A DNA stretch of 64,000 nt, taken from positions 124,001-188,000 of the forward strand of contig NZ_JAKZKW010000001.1 in NCBI RefSeq assembly GCF_022808695.1, written 5' to 3'. Positions 52,875 to 60,734 of this stretch are shown here, one piece after another. The position numbers and the translations under genes are program-made. Source of the DNA: Fundidesulfovibrio soli (GTDB lineage: Bacteria; Desulfobacterota; Desulfovibrionia; Desulfovibrionales; Desulfovibrionaceae). The notes under the pieces are model-generated. The model was not told the DNA's origin. It did not search any database and was given only the letters and a program-made list of their open reading frames with translations. Each line of letters opens with the position of its first letter. Within the stretch, counting starts at the first letter, position 1.

Positions 52875-54311
52875 TTATTGGACGGTTGGTGTTGATGAGC
52901 CTGGAGCGCTTGTGCGAATTTTCCGGGTCTCGGGTTCGTCGTCAGGCGTGTTTGCCGCTCTGGCGCGGGTACGAGCCCAGTTGCGCAAGGCGTCGATCTC
53001 TTCGCGCATAGTGCGTGAGAGGGGTATCACTGCATTAAGCGCAGTGCCGAAATCGGTGAAAAGGCTTTCGCGGAAAACCTGTTCAATCTCTGCCCCGCTG
53101 AATCCATTGAGTTGGTCAGCGAATTCCAACGAGATGTTGGTGCCGTATCTGGCGTTCATGATCTTCATGATCTCTCTACGTTCACGATTGGAAGGCAGAT
53201 CGACCATGAAGATGGCGTCGAATCTTCCCGCCCGAAGTATTTCAGGTGGAAGCTTGGTGATGTCGTTGGCCGTGGCCATGACGAACACGGGTGAAGTGTT
53301 CTCTTGAAGCCACGTGAGCAGATGGGAGAACATGCCGGAAGTTGTTCCAGCGTCTGTTTCTCCAGAGCTTTTGACTCCAGACAGCGCCTTTTCGATTTCA
53401 TCAAGCCACACGACGCATTCGCCAAATGACGAGATGATCTGTGTGGCCTGACGAATTTTCTTTTCGCTTTCTCCGACGAGGGAGCCTTTGAGTGCTCCGA
53501 TGTCGAGACGGATCAGCGGCCACCCCAAGATGGAGGCGGCAGCTTTGCAGGAAAGACTCTTGCCCGTGCCTGGAATTCCACAGAGCAACAGACCTTTCGG
53601 TCTTGGGAGATGTTCGTTTTCAGGCGTAAACGCCTTTGCACGGGATTTGATGTACTGTTTCAGGGCTGACAGCCCTCCAATGTTGGAAAAATGTTCTGGG
53701 CTCCAGACTTCAAGGAGTCCTGTCGCGCGTAATGTTTTAGATTTTAAATCTGAAACAATGCGGGATGAGAAGTAGCGGCGTTTAACGAGTGAAAGTGCAT
53801 ACGCGCATTCGGCTTCTTGCTCTGACAAACCACGGGCCAGTCTGGCGGCTTTGCGATTTGGTTTAATCGACAACGGGCCGCCAAGCTCTTGTTGGATTTG
53901 ATAGAGGTCGTCGGTGTCGGGGAGCGGGAGGTCTACGACGGTGAACACGGTTTTGAGTTCGGGCCGCATCTGGATGATCGGTGAGACCATGACCAGGCAG
54001 TTGCCCTTGCTCTTCCAAAGTTCCGCGCCGTTCTGAATTCCCTGGATGATCTCCGGGGAGTCCAGAAACAGGTGTAGGTTGTGCATCAGCAGGACTGTGT
54101 CCATGCTCGCGTTGAGCCAGTTGATGGCGTCTACGGGATCACGAATCTCTTCGAGAATCTTGGCGCTTCCAGCCTGACGAATTCCTCTCATGCAGTCCCA
54201 TGCAAAGAACCTCCAATGTCCTTCGAATGGAATGACTTTTTCAGCTCTTGCGGGTTCATGCGTGAGGATCGAGATGGCTGGAAAACCTGCCTTGAGATAG
54301 TCAATGAGCAT
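52875..54311 (-). CDS. Ycf46-like AAA+ ATPase
   Basis: A 478-residue protein with GGAGG before the ATG. The first 190 residues are a RecA-like, non-canonical domain typical of Ycf46 (MLIDYLKAGFPAISILTHEP, then VDAINWLNAS). The AAA+ domain has Walker A GIPGTGKS (about 246-253), Walker B CVVWLDEIEKAL, sensor 1 ATANDI and arginine residues in ILRAGRFDAIF, followed by a C-terminal helical lid with FSGAEIEQVF. The tail is basic and Pro/Thr-rich. It heads the operon that continues with DUF1257, DUF2997, DUF3150, the Cas4-like nuclease and the Sak4-like ATPase. Confidence 0.88.
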   Translation of the reverse strand: MLIDYLKAGFPAISILTHEPARAEKVIPFEGHWRFFAWDCMRGIRQAGSAKILEEIRDPVDAINWLNASMDTVLLMHNLHLFLDSPEIIQGIQNGAELWKSKGNCLVMVSPIIQMRPELKTVFTVVDLPLPDTDDLYQIQQELGGPLSIKPNRKAARLARGLSEQEAECAYALSLVKRRYFSSRIVSDLKSKTLRATGLLEVWSPEHFSNIGGLSALKQYIKSRAKAFTPENEHLPRPKGLLLCGIPGTGKSLSCKAAASILGWPLIRLDIGALKGSLVGESEKKIRQATQIISSFGECVVWLDEIEKALSGVKSSGETDAGTTSGMFSHLLTWLQENTSPVFVMATANDITKLPPEILRAGRFDAIFMVDLPSNRERREIMKIMNARYGTNISLEFADQLNGFSGAEIEQVFRESLFTDFGTALNAVIPLSRTMREEIDALRNWARTRARAANTPDDEPETRKIRTSAPGSSTPTVQ

Positions 54312-54502
54312 GGGAAACCTCCTGATGATGTTTCCCTTAATATTTCTCTATGAACGCCGTGATTATTCAAACCCCTCCTGTTGTTCTTGATGGCAACAAG
54401 AATCGTATACAATAAATGACGATGACATATTTATTCCATTCGAAAAGCAAAAGAGCAAATTAGCCGATGTCGTCAAATTCAAATCTCAAAGGAGATTATC
54501 TT

Positions 54503-54658
54503 ATGAACACGCCAAATGGATTGAAGATCACGAACCAGTGTGATGGCTGTGAGGTCTACCCATGTCCGAGCAAGGACAGACAACAGGGATGTCCCGCCAT
54601 CGAGATCGTGAATGGCAAAATCGTGTTCCTGGAGAAGATGACGACCAGACAACGATGA
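54503..54658 (+). CDS. Small four-cysteine protein
   Basis: From ATG 54503 (AAAGGAG upstream) the protein has 51 residues with four cysteines (CDGCEVYPC and CPAI), a spacing that suits a metal site. It has an independent promoter region and is on the opposite strand to the neighbouring operon. It resembles small metal-binding regulators or anti-type proteins of mobile elements but no family is recognised. The strong start signal argues it is real. Confidence 0.55.
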   Translation: MNTPNGLKITNQCDGCEVYPCPSKDRQQGCPAIEIVNGKIVFLEKMTTRQR

Positions 54659-54802
54659 TAATCGAGGATCGGCAAAGGCTCCGGGGACGAATCGAACTAA
54701 GGCCGGAAAGGGGCAGTCTCGTGATCAGCCAAATGGGCAGGATGCCGAATGGGTAGACTGATTGGGTGGTAGGGTTACGAGAAATTTCTGGCTTTGAGAT
54801 AG

Positions 54803-54830
54803 GAACCCCGCTTGTCGCGGGGTTCTTTTT
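54803..54830 (+). terminator. Rho-independent terminator
   Basis: A perfect 9-bp stem (GAACCCCGC with GCGGGGTTC, allowing for the shared C) around a TTGTC loop is followed by TTTTT. It lies about 145 bp after the four-cysteine gene and before the coiled-coil gene. Confidence 0.92.
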
Positions 54831-55074
54831 AGCTTAATAAAGACAAAATGTAGGTAAATTAATTGAATTTGGTGAAGTGTTTGCTTGACGTTGGCCGAAG
54901 ACTTCCGGCAAGCTCCTACTTATTATTCTTGCAAATTTCTTTTGATATTACAAGGATCAAGAATAATCAGACCACGCTTGGTCGTTTTGCACAAATACAG
55001 GTTAATGCCAGACTTGGCCTCGGCCTGTTTAAATACAATATTCTTTCGGCTATAACAAAGCACACAGCATAGGA

Positions 55075-56424
55075 ATGGCAGGCAACATGAGCATTTATTC
55101 TGACGAACTTGACGACAAAGACAGTGAATATTGGGAAGACTATCTCGGAGGACCAGACAGAGACAATGAGGATGAATTTTGCACAGACAGTTTTGAGCAC
55201 GAAGACTGGCCCGTTGCTAACATTAATACGTGGATTCTTGATGCCGAAGGCTACTACACGTATGTTTTGATAAATTGCAAAGACCTTGATCTTAAAAAAT
55301 ATATTTTAGAAATTAAGAAAACTGGCATAACTGTTCTGCATAGCGGTGAAAGCGCAAGGCCTGGGCACGACGGAAACAAATATAAATTTTTTATAAGAAT
55401 TGATTCAAGCAGAAGCAGCAAGGCTCTCCATGGCATCAGAGAGAAGCTTAAAAGCGTACTTCCCGTGATCGACCTCCCGTCGCATTCACGACTGCCACAG
55501 GCAAATGTTTCACTTCATACCGGGAATCAAAGCTCTGCAGCGAATAGCATTTTCAACGAGTTTGAAGCGGATCACGATGATGCTTCAAAAGTCCGCATAC
55601 TTCGAAAAGAAGTTCAAAGACTGCTAAACATAATACATAGTCACGATGAAATTAACAAGCGGAATGAGACAGAAAAAGAAAAGCTTGTTGAGTCGCTCGA
55701 TAAGAACAACATTACGATTCAAATAATTCAGGAAGAATTAGCCAAGTCAAGAGAAAAGGTACTTGATCTATACGCAAGACTCAGAGAGTATTCACGGAGT
55801 TTCATCGCCTTAAAAGAAGCCGTAGCTGACTTCGGGCGCAGTGGGAATGAAAACATAAATGAATATGAAAAATTACTTGATGAGGCCGGAGAAAATATAA
55901 ACAGACATCTGTGTACTGTTGCAAAAATTGGAGAAGAAAAAGACGAACTTCAGTTCCTTTTAGACCAAAAAGACAATGAAATATTAGCCCTTCGCAATCA
56001 ATTACTCCACCTTGATGCTCAATTAATGCGGACATGCGGCCTTGAGAACAGTTCTGACGTCAAGTTGTCGCAAGGCTGCAATCCAATCAAAAAAAATAGC
56101 TACGAGAATATTTTCAGCGAAGTAATAACTTCCGCCTTTCCAAGCATACGTCTTACGCGAGGTTCTGTCTCATATATTGCCAATGAAGTCTTGGACAAGA
56201 AAAGAGTTGTAGAACTTTTGTCGCAACTAAACAACTCGCCTGAAATTACCAAAAGCAAACGAATGGAAGGCGTCGAAGGCTGGCTCAGGCTAAAATTCCA
56301 GACGGGTGACAGTCGTGGTGGTCGGCTATACTATCGCAAGTCGCAAGATGGATCAATTGAGGTGATGGTTTCTCATAAAAAGTACCAGCACTTGGATGTA
56401 AGGCGCATGCAAAAACATATGTAA
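55075..56424 (+). CDS. Coiled-coil protein with a toxin-like C-terminal region
   Basis: A 449-residue AT-rich gene; ATG 55087 (MSIYSDE) is also possible. The N-terminal 100 residues are acidic. A long coiled coil runs from about 165 to 320 (EVQRLLNIIHSHDEINKRNETEKEK, then KLLDEAGENINRHL). The last 100 residues form a compact part (LTRGSVSYIANEVL, GVEGWLRLKFQTG, RGGRLYYRKSQDGSIEVMVSHKKYQHLDVRRM) whose beta-rich end resembles RelE/ParE toxins, where a strand with Arg and Tyr residues precedes VSHK. No family name is certain. Confidence 0.6.
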   Translation: MAGNMSIYSDELDDKDSEYWEDYLGGPDRDNEDEFCTDSFEHEDWPVANINTWILDAEGYYTYVLINCKDLDLKKYILEIKKTGITVLHSGESARPGHDGNKYKFFIRIDSSRSSKALHGIREKLKSVLPVIDLPSHSRLPQANVSLHTGNQSSAANSIFNEFEADHDDASKVRILRKEVQRLLNIIHSHDEINKRNETEKEKLVESLDKNNITIQIIQEELAKSREKVLDLYARLREYSRSFIALKEAVADFGRSGNENINEYEKLLDEAGENINRHLCTVAKIGEEKDELQFLLDQKDNEILALRNQLLHLDAQLMRTCGLENSSDVKLSQGCNPIKKNSYENIFSEVITSAFPSIRLTRGSVSYIANEVLDKKRVVELLSQLNNSPEITKSKRMEGVEGWLRLKFQTGDSRGGRLYYRKSQDGSIEVMVSHKKYQHLDVRRMQKHM

Positions 56425-56428
56425 TTCA

Positions 56429-56986
56429 TTAAATGTTGTTGTTTTTGCTAAAAATAAACGCAACTAGTGTTCTGCAAGGATTTGCCATTGCGTAGTTTTC
56501 AATAATTGAAGACTGGTAAGGCACTATGACGAAACTCTCTGCCAAATCTCCAGACAAGCTAACATTTACTTTTGCTGACGCAGTGTCGCCGCATTCCACA
56601 ATGATTTTGTTTACTGGACAAAAAATATCAGCACGACCATAGCTTCGCATGGTGTACTCAAATATTGGCGTCTCTCCGTATTCTGCCAATAACCACCCGT
56701 ATGACCACCACTTGAGCCAAGAATGAAGATTTCCGCCACCAAGGCATGCTTGTTTGAAAACTATTTGCTCTTCGGTCATCGACTTGCCTTTGTGGGGTTT
56801 AGCAGGCCTAGGGCAACAAGCGATCACTAATTTTTCAACTTGGAGTATGTTGTCGCTTAAGCACTCCCACAAATACTCCAAGTCAGAAATTTTCCCACGA
56901 ATATTCACGCTATTGGAAGAGTTAAAAAGATAGTAAAGCTTTCTGAAAGACCATGGCGCATTGAAGGAGCATTTGTAGTCAAACAC
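56429..56986 (-). CDS. Hypothetical protein, possible PD-(D/E)XK-type fold
   Basis: A 185-residue protein converging on the coiled-coil gene with 4 bp between stops. The segment RADIFCPVNKIIVECGD has an Asp followed by two beta strands and Glu-x-Gly, in the spacing seen in restriction-type PD-(D/E)XK nucleases, though the final Lys is replaced by Gly. A basic patch precedes it. Whether it has any catalytic role is open. The gene is AT-rich. Confidence 0.5.
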   Translation of the reverse strand: MFDYKCSFNAPWSFRKLYYLFNSSNSVNIRGKISDLEYLWECLSDNILQVEKLVIACCPRPAKPHKGKSMTEEQIVFKQACLGGGNLHSWLKWWSYGWLLAEYGETPIFEYTMRSYGRADIFCPVNKIIVECGDTASAKVNVSLSGDLAESFVIVPYQSSIIENYAMANPCRTLVAFIFSKNNNI

Positions 56987-57015
56987 TTTTGCCTCACCCA
57001 GGACATGGAGTTAAC

Positions 57016-57453
57016 ATGGAATTGCCAACAGATATAAAAGTGGAAAAGCAAAAAATTACACATCCGGACTGGCTTATTCCAAATCTTGGAAATATATTTC
57101 ACATAAGAATCAATGGCGTCTACGAAGACAAAGAATACTTTTGTGCAAGCGCAGTTATAACATATGATTCAGGGCCAGTAAGTATGCCATTCTACTCGCG
57201 GGAACTGTTAAGAACACTTCGAAATGCCGATGTGGTGCGAATGGATCATGAGTATTTTGAAGCTGCACCCGTTTATTACATGCAGAACATCGACCTGCCA
57301 TCATCTCTTGCCTTGAATCTTATTTTAGATCCATCACTCAGGCCAATACTTGAACTAAAAATCAATGGCACGCCGTTTAACGGCGTCGCTTACTTGGACA
57401 AGGATCACTATATATATTTTGAAAACTTGCACAAACTAAATGCATCAAGCTAA
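57016..57453 (+). CDS. Hypothetical protein
   Basis: I prefer the ATG at 57016 (MELPTDI), since GGAG lies before it, giving 145 residues; upstream codons run through the promoter region of the divergent gene. The protein is mixed alpha-beta with several aromatic residues (DKEYFCASAVITYD, MPFYSRELLRTL, YFEAAPVYYMQN). No family recognised. It is divergent from the preceding gene. Confidence 0.5.
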   Translation: MELPTDIKVEKQKITHPDWLIPNLGNIFHIRINGVYEDKEYFCASAVITYDSGPVSMPFYSRELLRTLRNADVVRMDHEYFEAAPVYYMQNIDLPSSLALNLILDPSLRPILELKINGTPFNGVAYLDKDHYIYFENLHKLNASS

Positions 57454-57487
57454 CTTGTCACGAATGCTTTTTCTGCATTTCTCGACG

Positions 57488-57868
57488 CTAGCGCGCACTT
57501 ACTTTCATAGTCCCATGGGTATGACCCTCGCAGGCGCGGCAGAGCAGGTCTAACTGGGATGATTCGATTTCAAGATACTCACCGTGGAGTGATCTGGCCA
57601 ACTCGGCACCACGCGGGCCGTGATCAGGGTCGCGCCAATCATTGTAGCGTTGGGAGTCATGAAAGACTGCGAAAAGCTCGACGACGACAGGATCAGCACC
57701 TGTCTTCTGTGATAGTGCCAAGCCAAACTCTCGGACTCGAGCCCAATGTCTTAGACCGTGAACACCTTTCAGATTCAGACGATGTTTTGAACATATCTTT
57801 GAAAGCAATCTATCTGATATCATGCTCGCAGAGTTCATATGATTTATTTCAAATGAATTAGCTAACAA
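57488..57868 (-). pseudogene. Truncated HD-domain phosphohydrolase
   Basis: A 126-residue frame with the HD pattern of a metal-dependent phosphohydrolase: VHGLRHWARVREFGL (His), then FAVFHDSQRYNDW (HD pair) and HGPRGAELA. It reaches CRACEGHTHG and then stops after TMKVSAR. In the family this segment is followed by about 50 more residues with the last catalytic Asp (a CWDADRLDL-type motif). The gene is therefore cut short at the 3' end, with the missing Asp making activity unlikely. The start is uncertain (TTG 57868 or ATG 57835). Confidence 0.65.
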
Positions 57869-58542
57869 GCTTCACTTGAATGGTTCCAATATTTGATTGG
57901 TCAAATAGTCAACAGAAGCATGCAGTTACATGTCTTGGACAATGTTGTGGGGCAAGAGTGTTGAATGCTTTCAAACGTTCCTCTCGACAAGTTTGATTTC
58001 TTCCAAGGCTTCGCAGATTCATATTGCTTACGACTGATACCAAGGATGGCCCAAGGTTTGTCTGCTTTCAGTCGTTCAGATATCTTGCGCATGATTTTTC
58101 ACGTTTGCAAAGTGTCACAGTTGTCACTGATCTTTTCTATCGTAAGGTAAACACGAAAGTCTAGATCTGACCTGATGACAGTGACGGTTGGCAAAACGAG
58201 TGATGGAATGGGAAACCCATCTGTCACCCGTAAACAATTGCTATTGTTAGAGAATACAAAAAGTGACGGATTGACAGAAGAATTCCTGTTTCATGACTAC
58301 TTTCTATTGTTATACTACCTATAGTACTCTATTATACTTATTAAAGCAGTAATAGTACAAAGTAAAATGAATTTCCTTGTTTCAACTGTCAAACCGTCAC
58401 TTTTTGAAATTGCTCAACCATTACAACGTGTTATCGGCGACAGATTGACAGGATAAAAGTGACGGGGTGACCCCAAGTGTCACCCCGCCGTATTAGACTC
58501 GAACCTATCTTCATCTTTCGTATTCACTCAACACTTTTGTAA
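57869..58542. other. AT-rich region with repeats, origin-like
   Basis: A 670-bp region of low GC. It holds a possible 63-codon minus-strand frame (57901-58092, MRKISERLKADKPWAILG...) that resembles a fragment of a helix-turn-helix protein but has no clear ribosome binding site. Repeats described separately occupy 58177-58487. Confidence 0.5.
58177..58487. repeat. GTGACGG/TTGACAG repeat cluster, candidate replication origin
   Basis: The 20-mer AAAAAGTGACGGATTGACAG lies at 58258-58277 and an inverted copy with one change lies at 58386-58405, bracketing a very AT-rich 108 bp that itself contains a GTACT..TATTA/TAATA.GTAC palindrome. Partial copies (CAGTGACGGTTGGC, GATTGACAGGATAAAAGTGACGG) lie at 58177 and about 58443-58467. 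A 9-bp stem CGGGGTGAC/GTCACCCCG at 58463-58487 could end the minus-strand gene. Iterated sites around an AT-rich core beside an ATPase gene are what a replication origin looks like. Confidence 0.55.
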
Positions 58543-60162
58543 TCATACAAACAAGTTTTCTTTAGACAGCTCACAGTCTCTGTGAGTAGTCAAACTATCT
58601 TGAGACAGTGACGCATAATGTTTGTCAGATTCTGTGATAACAACGGAACTCTGAGCACATTTTGTTATTCTACAACGAGAACCTTCGTTTGAACGTTTCA
58701 GCTTTTCAATTGTTATTCCAGCGACAGACATGTGACTGGCAATACGTTTAAGATTCTTTCCTAGTGTGACAGCTGATATCTTCTGACTCGGATTGACAAT
58801 GTATCTGTTCAAAGCATTTGCCAGTGAATCTGTCGTTCCTTCAAAGTCTCCGTTCTCGTCTACCATCGATACGATAGCCATTGAGATCGGATCGTTAATG
58901 ATCAGTTCACGCTGTTTTTCATCCTCTACGTTTCTGAGCAATTCACGGACAAAGTCGTTTTCTGAATAACCAAGAACGCTGGCTACGCAAGCTCCAAACC
59001 TTGCGAAATCAGCGAGTCGTGGCTTCATGTACATGTTCAAGTAAGGTTCCCACAGTTTTGCCCTTGCGATTGTGTTCAGCATACCGGCGAAGATGTTCGG
59101 CTTGTCTTCCTCGAACTCCTCCCACATGTCCTGATCCGAGCGTCTGTCAGTTTGCGGTATCTTATCAAGTTCGATGTGGACGCAGCGATCGAGGAAGTCC
59201 GGCATGAGGCTTGGGAGTTCAAGCGCTGTCATGAGGACACCTCGTCTGTAGGAGAGGTGATGGAGGTCGCCATTCGTATACAGGCTTCTGTTCTCGAATC
59301 CCGCGCCAGTTACGGCAGTGCAGAGCATGTCGGACATCTCGCGACTGATCTTCGGTTGGTTGTCGAAGAACGGGATGGCGTTCTGGCTGAAGACCAGGGC
59401 TAGGTCCTTGGCATTTTTCATAGTGCTGTTCATCGATGGTTCACGTGGGTCCAGCAACGAACGTATTATCTTGGCGTTAGTCGTTTTTGCGCTGCCTGGA
59501 GGACCAACGAAACAAAGGATGGGGCGGATGATGTCTGTCCTGACGAGCGAACAGATTGTTGCCAGTGTCAGCATCTCTTGAGTCTTGTTCTTGAAGCGTA
59601 AGTACTTGAGAATCAGTTTGAAATCGCCATCGTCACTGTCAGCAGGACGACAAAGCTCTTTCTGTTGACCGGTGCGCTTAAACTTTACGCCTGGATTCGT
59701 TGTGATTGCCCAGCCATTGTTCCATATAAAGACTGATTCGTTTCTGCTATTGTTCAAGTCAATGTAGTTTTCGGTGTTCTTTTCGCCGAATCTAAGACAA
59801 AGTGTTTCGGTGCTTTCAGATGTTTTTACGCTATAGTGGAATAAGTCCGCTACGTTTTTGATCTCAGTTATTTGCGGAAATTTGCCGTGTTTCAGGACAA
59901 AGTCGTTCTTTAGGTTGTTAAGGAAGTCTTCACTTTGAACCTCAATTATCGTCGACTTGCCGTGTGGATCAATTACCTCAGCATATGGTTTTCCGTTTTC
60001 GTCTTTAATATATTTGTATGCGGCGCATATTCTGTTTAGTAGCTCGTGATTTCCTTTTTGTGTCTTATCTTTTGTTGTTTTTGCTGTTGTGCTTTGAGTT
60101 TTTTCTTTGCCATCACATTTATCTTCGGGAGCATTCTTTAATAGCTCATCAAGATTTAGCAT
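58543..60162 (-). CDS. P-loop replication helicase/ATPase-like protein
   Basis: I choose ATG 60162 (MLNLDELL), giving 539 residues; an upstream non-ATG start would overlap the preceding gene more. The N-terminal 110 residues are charged and Lys-rich. Walker A is CFVGPPGSAKTTN (about 215-227), a Walker B-like strand is NAIPFFDNQP, and sensor-type segments follow (RGVLMTALELPSLMPDFLDRC). The C-terminal third is helical. The pattern resembles DNA replication ATPases or phage primase-helicase partners rather than a transposase. It follows a small zinc-finger gene with an overlap of 14 bp and lies next to the repeat cluster. Confidence 0.65.
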   Translation of the reverse strand: MLNLDELLKNAPEDKCDGKEKTQSTTAKTTKDKTQKGNHELLNRICAAYKYIKDENGKPYAEVIDPHGKSTIIEVQSEDFLNNLKNDFVLKHGKFPQITEIKNVADLFHYSVKTSESTETLCLRFGEKNTENYIDLNNSRNESVFIWNNGWAITTNPGVKFKRTGQQKELCRPADSDDGDFKLILKYLRFKNKTQEMLTLATICSLVRTDIIRPILCFVGPPGSAKTTNAKIIRSLLDPREPSMNSTMKNAKDLALVFSQNAIPFFDNQPKISREMSDMLCTAVTGAGFENRSLYTNGDLHHLSYRRGVLMTALELPSLMPDFLDRCVHIELDKIPQTDRRSDQDMWEEFEEDKPNIFAGMLNTIARAKLWEPYLNMYMKPRLADFARFGACVASVLGYSENDFVRELLRNVEDEKQRELIINDPISMAIVSMVDENGDFEGTTDSLANALNRYIVNPSQKISAVTLGKNLKRIASHMSVAGITIEKLKRSNEGSRCRITKCAQSSVVITESDKHYASLSQDSLTTHRDCELSKENLFV

Positions 60163-60526
60163 TACTTTCTTTCTCTTCTTTTTTGTGTTTTGCAAAACAA
60201 TGTTTGTGCATAGTCACCCAATGAATCTTTGTATTTGGGTCTTCCATGTCAAGCGGCTCTCCACATCTTTCGCAAAGTGGTTCGCCGAGATCATTTCTTG
60301 GTCTTTTGTCCACGATTGGTCTTTGTTCGCGTTTCGGAAGCTCCTGTTTTATCCAACATGCTTGGTGCATTGTTTTCCAAGACTCTTCTTCTGACAGTTC
60401 TAGTGGGAGTCCACAGACGACACAAATCTTTACAATCTGTTTATTGTTGTCAATTTTGTTTACGTAATTGTCGCCCATGTTTACGAACAAATCCAGTGCG
60501 CAGGTTGCATTGTTGTCTTTTCCCAT
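60149..60526 (-). CDS. Small double zinc-finger protein
   Basis: A 125-residue protein with two very similar metal-site modules: CVVCGLPLEL...TMHQACW and CERCGEPLDM...TMHKHCF (CxxC ... HxxC each), so it should bind two zinc ions. The C-terminus is Lys-rich. It overlaps the downstream ATPase gene by 14 bp, so the two are coexpressed. Likely a DNA- or protein-binding helper of the replication ATPase. No named family. Confidence 0.75.
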   Translation of the reverse strand: MGKDNNATCALDLFVNMGDNYVNKIDNNKQIVKICVVCGLPLELSEEESWKTMHQACWIKQELPKREQRPIVDKRPRNDLGEPLCERCGEPLDMEDPNTKIHWVTMHKHCFAKHKKEEKESNAKS

Positions 60527-60698
60527 CTTAAATCCTTGCTTGTTATAATGTTTGAATTGTTATGCCTTGACCGTTTTACAGGGGCCTCCTTTTTTCATTT
60601 TCAATAGGACTATTTTTTTATGAAAATGGAAACACAATTTTGGGGAGATTGAAATCACTGCCTGATGCGAGAGAGTGTTGGATAACGTGGAGATAATC

Positions 60699-60726
60699 GC
60701 AGGGGCGACTAGGTGATCGCCCCTGC
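60699..60726 (-). terminator. Hairpin after the transglycosylase-like gene
   Basis: A 10-bp perfect stem GCAGGGGCGA/TCGCCCCTGC around an 8-base loop lies just after the minus-strand stop at 60735. The following T content is weak, so it may act as a terminator or an mRNA end-protecting hairpin. Confidence 0.6.
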
Positions 60727-60734
60727 GAGCTAAG

